Of a stretch of DNA of 33,110 bases, positions 16,109 through 24,158 are shown piece by piece; position 1 is the stretch's first letter, and each line of letters starts with the position of its first letter. This DNA comes from an uncultured Pelosinus sp. GTDB taxonomy: Bacteria > Bacillota > Negativicutes > Sporomusales > Acetonemataceae. A program made the translations under genes and the position numbers. Where the stretch lies: positions 1 to 33,110 of the forward strand of contig UQPB01000037.1 of assembly GCA_900542835.1 (NCBI GenBank). The letters run 5' to 3'. The notes beneath the pieces are model-generated. The model was given only the letters and a program-made list of their open reading frames with translations, was not told the origin of the DNA and did not search any database.

Positions 16109-17785
16109 ATGTTTGCCAAAAAAGTCCGTCACCTCAATCGCTATCGCGAAATTGCCGCCGCCCTGTTGAGCCAGGGATTCGACTATATTGCCGAGGAAAT
16201 AGGACTGAGCCGGAAGCTGCCTTACTATCAGCGGCTGCAGCCACGGTTTGGCGATGAGAAGAAAGGCGGCATCGGCGAACGCCTCCGTCTCGTGTTTGAA
16301 CAATTAGGCCCCACCTATGTGAAATTTGGCCAGATTGCCAGCACCCGCCCCGACCTGCTGCCGCCCGAGATTATCTGCGAGCTGGAAAAGCTGCAGGATA
16401 ACGTTCCCGGCGTACCCTTTGAAGCAATTGCCGCGGTGGTGGAATCGGAGCTGGGCCAGCCGCTGCCGCAGCTGTTCCGCCGGTTCGAACCGGAACCGCT
16501 GGCGGCTGCCTCAGTTGGCCAGGTACATAAGGCGGTACTGCAAACAGGCGAGGAGGTGGCGGTAAAAGTACAGCGCCCCTCTATCGCCGCCGACATCGAG
16601 ACCGATCTGGAAATCCTCTATGAGCTGGCGCGTCTGGCGGAAAGCCGCTTTCACTGGGCCCAAGCCTACCAGCTTGTCGACATGATTGATGAATTTGCCA
16701 AGGCTATCCGCAGTGAACTGGATTATAGCAGCGAGGGACGCCACTCCGAACGGATCGCCCACCAATTCGCCGATGACCCGAGGATTGCCGTTCCTGCTGT
16801 TTACTGGCAGTATACGACAGCGAAGGTCCTGACAACACAATACATTGACGGGATTAAAATCAGCCAGACGGAGCTGTTGCTGCAGCGAGGCTATCAATTG
16901 CCCCGCCTGGCCGAGCGGTTTGCCAAAGCGATTTTACAACAGATTTTTATTGAGGGCTTCTTCCACGGCGATCCCCATCCCGGCAATGTGGCCGTACTGC
17001 CGCAGGAAACAATCGTTTTCCTCGATTTCGGCATGGTCGGCCGGCTTAATCCCGATATGCAGCAGCATCTGTCCTCGCTGGTGATCGGACTGATGCGCCG
17101 CGATGCGTCTGAATTAGCCCAAACCGTGCTGCAGATGGGTATCGCGCCCGAGCTGGTAAATAAACAACAGCTGCGTGATGATATTGATCTGCTGCAGGAA
17201 AAATACTATGGCGTAGCATTAAGCCGCATCCGCCTCGGCGAGGCGGTAAACACGGTTTTTTCCATCGCCCTGAAGCATCAAATCCGGATGCCGGCAGATC
17301 TGATCCTGGTCGGCAAGACCCTGCTGACAATGGAAGGCACGGTTGAGAAGCTGGCACCGGAATTAAGCATTCTCGATGTTGCCGATCCCTTTGGCAAAAA
17401 GATCCTGCTAAGGCGGCTGCAGCCGCAGAACCTGCTGCGGGCGCTGCGGCAGAATGCCGGCAGCTTCAGCGAACTGGCCGTCAAACTGCCGCAGTATATT
17501 CGCGAGCTGCAGTCTGTCATCAACCGGGGCCGTCTCCGGCACGAAATCGCCATTCCCGACATCGAACAGTTCCTCAGAGCCCAGGACCGGATCAGCAACC
17601 GGCTGGCGTTCAGCATTGTCCTGCTGGCGTTCAGCATGATCATGAGCAGCATTATCATCAGTTTGAGCATTGTCGGCCAGGATTCCCTGCTGTGGCGGCT
17701 GCCGCTGGTGGAAATCGGCTTCGGCATTGCTGTACTCATGCTGCTCTGGCTGTTATACGCCATCTTTCGCTCCGGCCGGCTCTAA
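16109..17785 (+). CDS. UbiB/AarF/ADCK-family atypical kinase
   Basis: This 558-residue member of the UbiB protein-kinase-like family acts at the membrane and is linked in other bacteria to isoprenoid quinone or lipid metabolism. The family's KxGQ motif (KFGQ, 72-75), Ala-rich loop AAASVGQVH (132-140), Lys153 in AVKVQRP, the HGDPHPGN catalytic segment (about 286-293) and LDFGMVG (about 303) are all intact. Two hydrophobic helices at about 505-555 anchor the C-terminus. The start at 16109 has AAGGAGG seven bases upstream. In an anaerobe that would use menaquinone, the exact role is open. The gene stands alone between a terminator and the convergent marR gene. Confidence 0.93.
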   Translation: MFAKKVRHLNRYREIAAALLSQGFDYIAEEIGLSRKLPYYQRLQPRFGDEKKGGIGERLRLVFEQLGPTYVKFGQIASTRPDLLPPEIICELEKLQDNVPGVPFEAIAAVVESELGQPLPQLFRRFEPEPLAAASVGQVHKAVLQTGEEVAVKVQRPSIAADIETDLEILYELARLAESRFHWAQAYQLVDMIDEFAKAIRSELDYSSEGRHSERIAHQFADDPRIAVPAVYWQYTTAKVLTTQYIDGIKISQTELLLQRGYQLPRLAERFAKAILQQIFIEGFFHGDPHPGNVAVLPQETIVFLDFGMVGRLNPDMQQHLSSLVIGLMRRDASELAQTVLQMGIAPELVNKQQLRDDIDLLQEKYYGVALSRIRLGEAVNTVFSIALKHQIRMPADLILVGKTLLTMEGTVEKLAPELSILDVADPFGKKILLRRLQPQNLLRALRQNAGSFSELAVKLPQYIRELQSVINRGRLRHEIAIPDIEQFLRAQDRISNRLAFSIVLLAFSMIMSSIIISLSIVGQDSLLWRLPLVEIGFGIAVLMLLWLLYAIFRSGRL

Positions 17786-17840
17786 CCCCAGACCGGAGCT
17801 CCCGCCAGTTTTCACTGGATTCGGCTTGACGCGGTACTAG

Positions 17841-18290
17841 TTAAAAATGGCGCTCAACCATCTGCCGCGCTTTTTGCAGGAAGCCGGCAATATGATTTAA
17901 TTCCGCCTCGTCCAATTCATTTAAATAAGCATAAACAGGAATGTCGTTGGCGGCATGAAAGGCAGCGTGCGCCCTAAACGCCGCTTCTCCACGCTCGGTT
18001 AAGAACAGCCGCACCCGCTTCTTATCGTCCGGATCGGCCGCTTTTCTCACATAGCCGTTTCGCTCCAGCTTCAGCACCATTTTTGATATCACCGCCCGGG
18101 TAACGTGAAACCAGCGCGCAATCTCCGACAGGAACATGCCGGGATGGTCGCCAATGACCTTGATCAGATGAATTTCTCCCCGGTAGAATACCATGCCGTC
18201 GCCAAAATCCAGCAGCCGGGTTTTAGCGTTGGCAATCGTCTCCAGCAAGTGCATGAATTCGCTCATAACTGCGTACGATGTTGTTTTCAT
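17841..18290 (-). CDS. MarR-family transcriptional regulator
   Basis: This 149-residue winged helix protein of the MarR family binds palindromic operators as a dimer. The DNA-binding helix-turn-helix is FLSEIARWFHVTRAVISKMV (about 53-72), followed by the wing ADPDDKKRVRLFLTERG, with dimerisation helices at both ends. The start at 18290 lies only seven bases after a strong -10 box, and no ribosome binding site is visible, so the mRNA may be leaderless. In-frame ATGs at codons 9 and 13 also lack ribosome binding sites. The target genes are not evident. It may control itself or a nearby gene. Confidence 0.88.
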   Translation of the reverse strand: MKTTSYAVMSEFMHLLETIANAKTRLLDFGDGMVFYRGEIHLIKVIGDHPGMFLSEIARWFHVTRAVISKMVLKLERNGYVRKAADPDDKKRVRLFLTERGEAAFRAHAAFHAANDIPVYAYLNELDEAELNHIAGFLQKARQMVERHF

Positions 18291-18296
18291 ACTTGT

Positions 18297-18325
18297 ATTG
18301 TAGCCATTAACCCGCCTGTTGACAA
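18297..18325 (-). promoter_or_regulatory. Promoter of marR
   Basis: On the minus strand, TTGTCA (18320-18325) and TACAAT (18297-18302) are 17 bases apart. The predicted start falls on or next to the A of the marR ATG at 18290, giving a leaderless transcript if translation begins there. Confidence 0.75.
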
Positions 18326-18329
18326 GCCT

Positions 18330-18737
18330 TTAGGCAACTGCGGCCGTACTGAATCGCCAAACCCCAAAGGCTGCTGCGCCAAGGAGATAATTATTGTGCG
18401 GATGTTATACGTGTTCCCTTTGCGGCGGCCGGAGGACGCATGGCGGTTTGGCAGTTCAATATGTCTCCCTCCGTGCACGTGGTTCAACCCGTTGGAGGCT
18501 GGAAGGGATGGGGAGGGACGATTCCGCGGAGGCCCCAGAGTAATGCACGGAGGTTCACGGAGTAGTATTTTTACCTGCTGCGCAGGTTATTAACAGTAAC
18601 CTGCTTTGTACTATCCAGATATACTTCGGGTTCTCCGTGCGTACTCCGTGGCCAATCTGCTCCTATTGGAGACTTTTGCGACAGTCCCTCTCCATGGCTG
18701 CGGACTCTGGCTTGGCACAATTTATCATCAATATGGC
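18330..18737. other. Gene-free stretch between marR and the MBL-fold gene
   Basis: No convincing gene is seen here. The stretch holds direct and inverted copies of CACGGAG/CTCCGTG words (18475, 18546, 18555, 18637, 18646 regions) and a compact set of competing hairpins at 18573-18604. The longest open frames on either strand lack recognisable protein features. Confidence 0.6.
18546..18652. repeat. Inverted-repeat element with competing hairpins
   Basis: CACGGAG words on the left face CTCCGTG words on the right. In the centre GCAGGT at 18582-18587 can pair either left with ACCTGC (18573-18578) or, as GCAGGTTA, right with TAACCTGC (18597-18604). The two hairpins exclude each other. This could be a decayed small repeat or a non-coding RNA. 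Confidence 0.5.
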
Positions 18738-18766
18738 TTGACATTTTTGTATGCCTGGCATACAAT
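18738..18766 (+). promoter_or_regulatory. Promoter with overlapping palindromic operator
   Basis: TTGACA (18738-18743) and TACAAT (18761-18766) are 17 bases apart. A perfect 19-base palindrome TTGTATGCC-T-GGCATACAA (18747-18765) fills the spacer and most of the -10 box. A protein bound there would block RNA polymerase. The TTGTAT...ATACAA form resembles sites of FadR/FCD-type GntR regulators, but no such gene is present in the window. Confidence 0.85.
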
Positions 18767-18779
18767 TTACACAAATAAG

Positions 18780-18806
18780 CGCTGCGATTTCCGTAAAGTC
18801 GCAGCG
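18780..18806 (+). other. 5'-leader hairpin before the MBL-fold gene
   Basis: An 8-bp stem CGCTGCGA/TCGCAGCG (18780-18787 with 18799-18806) with partial inner pairing ends four bases before the AGGAGGT ribosome binding site. It may tune translation or mRNA stability. Confidence 0.5.
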
Positions 18807-18820
18807 GCAGGAGGTGCGGT

Positions 18821-19663
18821 ATGAAAGTCAGAGTAACAGTGCTGGCGGAAAACAGCGTGTTCAGTAATCTTGGCGCAATCGCCGAACATGGCTGGTCTGT
18901 ATTTCTGGAAACTGACAATGGTAATTTTTTATTTGATACCGGACAAGGGCTGGCCTTACCCAACAATGCGCGGGTATTTCGCAAGGACCTGGCTTCGCTT
19001 GACGCAATTATGCTCAGCCACCATCACAGCGATCATACCGGCGGCCTGTTGGCAGCGCTGCAGCAGACCGCAAAAAAGCCGCTGCCGGTTTACGCCCATG
19101 CCGGCTTATTCAACTGCAGCTACATCAGCCGCGGCGGCGGCAAGTACATTGGCGTTCCATTCCGCCGGGAAGCGCTGGAGAGCGCCGGCGCGGAATTCCG
19201 GTTCAATACTGCCTGTACCGAAATTGCGCCGCAGCTTTATCTGAGCGGTGAAATCCCGCGCCGGACGCCTTATGAAACCGGCGACGCCGACCTGTGCCTG
19301 AAAACAGCCACCGGGCTCGTCAAAGATCCTGTCACCGACGACCAGAGCGTGATTATCACTACCGATAAGGGTCTGTTCGTTATTCTCGGCTGCGCCCATG
19401 CCGGCATTATTAATATTCTCATGCATGCCCGTCAGGTAACCGGCGTGGAGCACATCCATACGGTTATTGGCGGCACGCACCTCTGGCCGGTCAGCAGCGA
19501 GCAACAGGAGCAGTCGCTGCAGGCCCTGGCGGCCATGGACATTGAACGCATCGGCGTCTCTCATTGTACCGGCTTCGCGATGAGCATGCGCTTGGCGCAG
19601 CTGTTCGGCGACCGTTTTTTCCCGTGCAATGTGGGAACAGTTGTGGAAATGCAGGCTGGGTAA
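18821..19663 (+). CDS. MBL-fold metallohydrolase (COG1237-like)
   Basis: This 280-residue metallo-beta-lactamase-fold protein has the metal motif HHHSDH at 67-72, with His67, His69, Asp71 and His72 as ligands. A second ligand region is GCAHAGI, and a late His lies in GVSHCTG. The pattern agrees with the family related to the archaeal beta-ribofuranosylaminobenzene 5'-phosphate synthase and similar hydrolases. It has no signal peptide. AGGAGGT lies five bases before the ATG. It sits alone under a palindromic operator, so a regulator outside the window probably controls it in response to a small molecule. The substrate is unknown. Its stop codon is the left end of a small inverted-repeat element. 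Confidence 0.88.
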   Translation: MKVRVTVLAENSVFSNLGAIAEHGWSVFLETDNGNFLFDTGQGLALPNNARVFRKDLASLDAIMLSHHHSDHTGGLLAALQQTAKKPLPVYAHAGLFNCSYISRGGGKYIGVPFRREALESAGAEFRFNTACTEIAPQLYLSGEIPRRTPYETGDADLCLKTATGLVKDPVTDDQSVIITTDKGLFVILGCAHAGIINILMHARQVTGVEHIHTVIGGTHLWPVSSEQQEQSLQALAAMDIERIGVSHCTGFAMSMRLAQLFGDRFFPCNVGTVVEMQAG

Positions 19664-19814
19664 GCACTGATTAAGGCCCGCAGCTTGCCGGATCTTTTTC
19701 CGCCTGGCTGCGTCAGCCAGCCCTTGAGCGAGCGTTGCTATCCCTGCGGTCTGGCTTCCTTGCCAGTCAAAAAAATCTCTCGTCAGTCTGACTGGTTCAT
19801 TTAATCAGCACTTA
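19661..19814. repeat. Small element with 14-bp terminal inverted repeats
   Basis: TAAGCACTGATTAA (19661-19674) matches the complement of 19801-19814 at 12 of 14 positions. Inside are hairpins CTGGCTG/CAGCCAG (19704-19720) and CTGGC/GCCAG (19751-19766). The 154-base size and terminal repeats suggest a miniature element or a species-wide intergenic repeat. No clear target duplication is seen. It spans the gap between two convergent genes and may also end transcription. Confidence 0.5.
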
Positions 19815-19825
19815 CCTAGAGGCCT

Positions 19826-20854
19826 TTAGTCTCCGGTCAGCCAGCTGCCCACGATCGCTTTCTCGGCAAACAGCGCCAGCGAGCCGCCACTGTGCAAAAA
19901 CACCACCGTACTGCCGCGGCCGATTATACCGTCTTCGATATACTGCAGCAGGCCGGCGAAGGCCTTGCCGGTGTAGACAGGATCAAGCAGAATCCCCTCC
20001 GTCTCCGCCAGCAGTCGGATAGCGGCGGAGGCAGCGGCATTGGGAATTTCATAGCCCGGGAAATAAAACCGGTGGTCAATATGCAGCTCCGCCGTGGTTA
20101 CGCTGCCTGACACGCCTAAACGGTCCAGCGTCTCGCCGCTGAGCGCGGCTACCTTTGCCGGATAATCCTCGTCTTTTTCACCAACGGCTACCGATACAAG
20201 CTGCAGGGAAGAGCCCAGCAGCTTTTTTCCTGCCGCCAGTCCGGCCAAGGTACCGCCGGAGCCGGTGGCATGCACCAGATAATCCGCGTTGATGCCGCCG
20301 CTCTCCAGTTGGCCGGCCAGCTCGCAAAAGGCGTCGATAAACCCGGCCGAGCCGGCCGCGCTGGCCCCGCCGCCGGGAATAACATAACCGCGATGCCCGC
20401 AGCGACGCAGCGCGGCAGCCTTCTCGTCCGCCAGCGCCTCCGCCGCTTCGCGGCTGTCGGCAATTACCGTTTCCGCCCCCATAATTTGATTCAGCAGCAG
20501 GTTAGCGCGGGCATCGCGGTCCGGCTCGACTACCCGGCGCAAAAACAGCAGCGGCGTCAGGCCAAGCTTGCGGCAGGCGGCGACGGTCTGCATCGCATGA
20601 TTGGACTGTACGGCGCCAAAGGTAACGACATGGTCACAGCCCTGGGCCAGGGCATCGCCCAGCAAATACTCCAGTTTTCTGACCTTGTTGCCGCCAAACG
20701 GGCTGAATCCGGCTAAATCCTCCCGCTTTAGATACAGTTCCACGCCTAACCGCCGGGAAAGCCGGTCGAGGCGTTGCAAGGGGGTCGGATAAAAGCCCAG
20801 CTGTACCTTATCCAGCTTAGCTAATGCGGCTTTAACCGCTGCGACTGTACTCAT
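19826..20854 (-). CDS. dcyD: D-cysteine desulfhydrase / ACC deaminase family PLP enzyme
   Basis: This is a 342-residue fold-type II PLP enzyme. The PLP lysine is Lys57 in FGGNKVRKLE and the catalytic Ser-Asn-His is QSNHAMQT (83-90). The phosphate-binding ATGSGGTLAG and the late EGILLDPVYTGKAFAGL and FLHSGGSLALF match DcyD. The family splits D-cysteine into pyruvate, sulfide and ammonia, or deaminates 1-aminocyclopropane-1-carboxylate. The gene is last in an operon with a cystine-type ABC importer, as in E. coli, which favours D-cysteine desulfhydrase. The ATG at 20854 lacks a strong ribosome binding site; an in-frame GTG at 20863 is possible. About 49 bases separate it from the ATPase gene. 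Confidence 0.88.
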   Translation of the reverse strand: MSTVAAVKAALAKLDKVQLGFYPTPLQRLDRLSRRLGVELYLKREDLAGFSPFGGNKVRKLEYLLGDALAQGCDHVVTFGAVQSNHAMQTVAACRKLGLTPLLFLRRVVEPDRDARANLLLNQIMGAETVIADSREAAEALADEKAAALRRCGHRGYVIPGGGASAAGSAGFIDAFCELAGQLESGGINADYLVHATGSGGTLAGLAAGKKLLGSSLQLVSVAVGEKDEDYPAKVAALSGETLDRLGVSGSVTTAELHIDHRFYFPGYEIPNAAASAAIRLLAETEGILLDPVYTGKAFAGLLQYIEDGIIGRGSTVVFLHSGGSLALFAEKAIVGSWLTGD

Positions 20855-20903
20855 CACCAACACACTTCTTTCACAACCGCGGCTCAAGCCGTGGCTTTGG
20901 CGT

Positions 20904-21656
20904 TTAAATCGAATAATTCCAGCGCGGCAGAATCCGCTCCAAAAACTGCTTTGTCCGTTCTTCTTTCGGCTGTGAAAATATTTCCTTCGGACTTCCCTCT
21001 TCAACAATCACGCCGCCGTCCATAAATACGATATGATCGGCAATATCATTGGCAAAGGACATTTCGTGCGTCACAACCACCATCGTGATACCGTCCTTGG
21101 CAACCTGCCGCATAACCGACAGCACCTCGCCCACCAGTTCGGGGTCAAGCGCCGAGGTCGGCTCGTCAAACAGAATGACTTCCGGATTCAGCGCTACCGC
21201 CCGGGCAATGCCTACCCGCTGCTGCTGGCCGCCCGACAATTGCAGTGGATAGGCTTCATATTTTTCCGCCAGACCGACTTTGTCCAGCGCCTTGCGGGCA
21301 AGCTCCCGCGCCCGCTCCTTCGGCACCTTGCGGGCGGTAATCAGCCCCTCCATCACATTCTCCAATGCGTTCATATTGCTGAACAGATTATAGTTTTGAA
21401 AAACCATCGCCGTCTGACGGCGGATATTAAGAATTTCTTTGCCGCTAACGTGTTTGAAGTCAACTCTGGTATCGCCGATCGTCAACTCACCGTCATCCGC
21501 CGATTCCAGGAAATTGATGCAGCGCAGCAGTGTCGTTTTACCGGAACCGCTCGGCCCCAGAACAACCACGACTTCACCCTTTTTGACATTCAGGTCGACG
21601 CCTTTGAGCACTTCGTTCTTGCCAAATGATTTGCGAACGCCTTTCAGTTGAATCAT
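20904..21656 (-). CDS. Polar amino-acid ABC transporter ATPase (cystine type)
   Basis: This 250-residue ATPase powers the importer encoded just upstream. Walker A is GPSGSGKTT (34-42), the Q-loop VFQNYNLF, the signature LSGGQQQR, Walker B VILFDEPTSALD, and the H-loop VVTHEMSF. It belongs to the polar amino-acid (PAAT) ATPases such as TcyN, HisP and GlnQ. GAGAGGTG lies seven bases before the ATG, overlapping the last codons of the upstream permease gene, and one base separates the two reading frames. With the SBP and two permeases it forms a complete importer. The linked desulfhydrase argues for cystine or D-cysteine as cargo. Confidence 0.95.
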   Translation of the reverse strand: MIQLKGVRKSFGKNEVLKGVDLNVKKGEVVVVLGPSGSGKTTLLRCINFLESADDGELTIGDTRVDFKHVSGKEILNIRRQTAMVFQNYNLFSNMNALENVMEGLITARKVPKERARELARKALDKVGLAEKYEAYPLQLSGGQQQRVGIARAVALNPEVILFDEPTSALDPELVGEVLSVMRQVAKDGITMVVVTHEMSFANDIADHIVFMDGGVIVEEGSPKEIFSQPKEERTKQFLERILPRWNYSI

Positions 21657-21657
21657 C

Positions 21658-22392
21658 TTATAACACCTCTCTACGCAAACCGCTTTCCGGCAGTCTGATC
21701 TGATACCGGTTGAAATAGCGTTCCAACCGGAGGGACACCCGCTCCACGGCCAGGCACATTGCCCAATAAATCAGCGCCGCGGCAATATAGGCCTCAAGAA
21801 AACGGTAATTAATCTGGGCCGCGGTCAGCGCGCCGTTCATTACATCAACAACCATAATCAGGTAGACTATTGAAGAGCCTTTAATCAGGCCGATAAAATT
21901 ATTGCATAATACCGGCACGGCGAACGGAAACGCCTGCGGCAGAACCACCCGCCGCAATGCCTGCCACTTGGTGAGCCCGACCGAATAACAGGCCTCATAC
22001 TGCCCGTCATTTACCGATAACAGCGCGCTGCGCATTGTTTCCGACACGACGATCACCGCATAAATCGACATCGCGATAATGCCGATATAGGTTTTGTCCA
22101 TCAGCCGGAACATATCGGCCCAGCTGTACCACTTAGCCAGGGCGTCAAAGGGCTTCAAAACTAGAAAATTGATGATAAACAGGTGCAGCACCAGCGGAAT
22201 CCCCTTAACCACAGGGATGATCAGGTCGGCGGCACGACCGATAAACCTGACCCGAAACTTGCGGGCAACAGCAATCAATGTTCCCAGCGCAATGCCGATA
22301 AGCAAAGGAATCACTGACAGCGCCAGTGTCACCGGGATATATTGCACCGCCACCTTGAAAGCGGCGACAACGTACTGAAAGTCAAAAATCAT
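21658..22392 (-). CDS. Amino-acid ABC transporter permease (second)
   Basis: This 244-residue inner-membrane permease of the HisM/GlnP type has about five membrane helices. The EAA loop that contacts the ATPase is visible as YEACYSVGLTKWQALRRVVL. The ATG at 22392 is set by AGGAGGTGA four bases upstream; a longer upstream frame is non-coding overlap. It follows the other permease by four bases and is likely translationally coupled. The two permeases of this operon should form a heterodimer around the SBP and ATPase. Confidence 0.93.
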   Translation of the reverse strand: MIFDFQYVVAAFKVAVQYIPVTLALSVIPLLIGIALGTLIAVARKFRVRFIGRAADLIIPVVKGIPLVLHLFIINFLVLKPFDALAKWYSWADMFRLMDKTYIGIIAMSIYAVIVVSETMRSALLSVNDGQYEACYSVGLTKWQALRRVVLPQAFPFAVPVLCNNFIGLIKGSSIVYLIMVVDVMNGALTAAQINYRFLEAYIAAALIYWAMCLAVERVSLRLERYFNRYQIRLPESGLRREVL

Positions 22393-22396
22393 GCGG

Positions 22397-23083
22397 TCAC
22401 CTCCTGTTGGCGATAAGCCGTTTTTCTGCCCGGACGAACAATCTTTCCAGCAGCATGCTGACCGCGATAAAAATGATTGCCAGGACAACATAGCCTTCCA
22501 GCTCATGATAGGTGCGGTTTCCGATCGCCTGCGCCTGTCCGAACATGTCGAGAATGCCCAGCGTAAACGCCAGCGAGGTCGATTCAAAGACATTGACAAC
22601 CCGTGTGCCGAAGACAGGAAACGCCGTTAAGAAGGCCTGCGGCAGAATTACCCGCCGCAGCGCCTGCCAGCGGCTGAGGCCGACCGAATAGGCGGCCTCT
22701 CTCTGTCCTGCCGGCACGCTGGCAATAGCCGAGCGGATGATTTCCGACATGAACGCCGCGTTATTGACGCCGTACGCCACCAGCACAAAGTACAGCTTAT
22801 CCCAGTGGTTAATATCAATGCCGGTTGTTTCCAGCAGCAGCGGCAGACCGTAATAGACAATAAACAACTGGATAATAACCGGCGTCCCCCGGATAAAGGA
22901 AACATAGACCACTGCCAGTCCGTTTAAAACCGGAATCCGGTAAAGGCGGACGATGGCAATCAGGAACCCCAGCAGTGTTCCTGCCGCAATTGAGAATGCG
23001 ACAATCAGCAGTGTAATATGAAAACGGGCGATAATGCTGGGAAAATACTCAAAGACGAGACGTATATCAAACAGACTGCCCAC
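22397..23083 (-). CDS. Amino-acid ABC transporter permease (first)
   Basis: This 228-residue permease has the HisM/GlnP fold. Its N-terminal targeting region leads to FIRGTPVIIQLFIVYYGLP, typical of this family, and the EAA loop is REAAYSVGLSRWQALRRVIL. The start is GTG at 23083 with AGGAGGG upstream. It lies 27 bases after the SBP gene and four before the second permease gene, so the operon is compact. Having two different permeases is usual for histidine and some cystine systems, while tcyL of E. coli works as a homodimer. Confidence 0.93.
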   Translation of the reverse strand: MGSLFDIRLVFEYFPSIIARFHITLLIVAFSIAAGTLLGFLIAIVRLYRIPVLNGLAVVYVSFIRGTPVIIQLFIVYYGLPLLLETTGIDINHWDKLYFVLVAYGVNNAAFMSEIIRSAIASVPAGQREAAYSVGLSRWQALRRVILPQAFLTAFPVFGTRVVNVFESTSLAFTLGILDMFGQAQAIGNRTYHELEGYVVLAIIFIAVSMLLERLFVRAEKRLIANRR

Positions 23084-23110
23084 GTCCGCCCTCCTTTCTA
23101 GTAGCCGTCT

Positions 23111-23929
23111 CTATTCAGTGGCATAGTCGGAGTTGGTATATTGATGCGATAATTTCGACAGGGTGCCGTCCTGCTTCAGTTCTTTCAGTACACGGTCAAT
23201 GTCATCACGCAGCTGCGTTTCCTGCTTGCTTAAGATAAAGTGAGCCTCTGATTTACTGAACAGGCTGTCATTGACGATATCCAGACCGCCGCCGAAGGCT
23301 TCATTATTGCGATTAAAGGTTTTCCGGGTCATCACGCCGGCATCGAGACGGCCGTTGACCAGATCGTCGTATACAACGCCGCTGCCGCCGGAGGCATAGA
23401 CAATATTAATTTTTTTATCATGCTGCTGATTATATTTTTCCAGAATAGCGGCAGTGTTGCTGCCCTGTCCGCAGCCGACCCGCTTACCGGCTAAATCGTC
23501 AATCGTTTTGATATCGGTGCGTCCTTTAGCGAACACAATCCGTTTGTCGTAGTTAGCGAAGCCTTCATTGGTAAACAGATACTTTGCCTCACGGTCGGGG
23601 TTCTTTTCAAATTGCTGCGTGGCAATCAGTACTTTTTTGGCATCGATGCTTAGCAGCAGGTTTTTCAATTCAATTGATTGGTAGTTGAATTCATACTGGG
23701 GCAGCCGCGCGTCAATCTCCTTCAGCACCGCCACATCATAGCCGGCAGGCTGGTTATTGGCGTCAATATAAGCGTAAGGCTCAAAGGTAGAACCGACTCC
23801 TACCGCGATTTTTCTCACTTGCTGCCCCGATGCCTGCGGCGCCGCAGCCTCTTTGCCGCCGCAGCCGGCCAGCAGCAAAGATCCCGCCAGAATACCCGCG
23901 CCGATGAAACTTAAAAACCGTTTGTTCAT
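23111..23929 (-). CDS. Amino-acid ABC transporter solute-binding lipoprotein
   Basis: This 272-residue family 3 solute-binding protein carries a lipoprotein signal: basic MNKRF, a hydrophobic run, and the lipobox LAGC near residue 20. Mature regions show FEPYAYID and GYDVAVLKEI near the start, then the ligand-cleft segments of the HisJ/TcyJ family such as TIDDLAGKRVGCGQGS. The ATG at 23929 fits AGGAG seven bases upstream; an ATG two codons earlier lies too close. It is the first gene of the cystine-type operon and follows a leader with a terminator. The ligand is inferred as cystine or a related sulfur amino acid from the desulfhydrase at the operon end. Confidence 0.92.
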   Translation of the reverse strand: MNKRFLSFIGAGILAGSLLLAGCGGKEAAAPQASGQQVRKIAVGVGSTFEPYAYIDANNQPAGYDVAVLKEIDARLPQYEFNYQSIELKNLLLSIDAKKVLIATQQFEKNPDREAKYLFTNEGFANYDKRIVFAKGRTDIKTIDDLAGKRVGCGQGSNTAAILEKYNQQHDKKINIVYASGGSGVVYDDLVNGRLDAGVMTRKTFNRNNEAFGGGLDIVNDSLFSKSEAHFILSKQETQLRDDIDRVLKELKQDGTLSKLSHQYTNSDYATE

Positions 23930-23990
23930 TTTCATTCTCCTCACGCTATTTAAATATAGTCGGCCGGCTGCAGCCAGAGCGCTTCCGGCC

Positions 23991-24053
23991 ATAAAACAAA
24001 AGGCGCAGAATGATCTGCACCTTCACAAATCACTCTGCGCCTCTGGTTTTCCA
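23991..24053 (-). terminator. Leader attenuator of the cystine-type ABC operon
   Basis: On the minus strand, a 14-bp stem with one wobble (24029-24042 with 24001-24014) is followed by TTTGTTTTAT. A small CTGG/CCAG hairpin (24042-24053) touches its 5' arm. It lies between the promoter and the SBP start, so transcription should stop unless an antiterminator forms. The leader may sense a ligand. Confidence 0.75.
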
Positions 24054-24068
24054 GTTAGCTTAGTGCTC

Positions 24069-24097
24069 ATTATAGACGATCATTTTTACGTTGTCAA
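24069..24097 (-). promoter_or_regulatory. Promoter of the cystine-type ABC operon
   Basis: On the minus strand, TTGACA (24092-24097) and TATAAT (24069-24074) are full consensus and 17 bases apart. A promoter this strong fits control by the downstream attenuator. Confidence 0.88.
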
Positions 24098-24158
24098 TCC
24101 GGACGGCAAAATAACAGGGCGGCAATGGCCGCTTTTGGCTAAAGCAGAACTGCTGCTT

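Noticed and set aside
17769..17818. Hairpins at the ubiB 3' end
   Set aside because: GCTCCGG/CCGGAGC overlaps the stop codon and CCAGT/ACTGG follows, but neither has a T run; too weak to call a terminator.
18571..18984. 137-codon frame on the minus strand
   Set aside because: It crosses the MBL promoter, operator and gene start on the other strand and shows no protein features.
22393..22599. Upstream extension of the second permease of the left operon
   Set aside because: It is overlap with the first permease gene; AGGAGGTGA marks the true ATG at 22392.
23991..24053. T-box, S-box or lysine riboswitch
   Set aside because: The leader is too short, and the conserved words (for example the T-box TGGNACCGCG) are missing.
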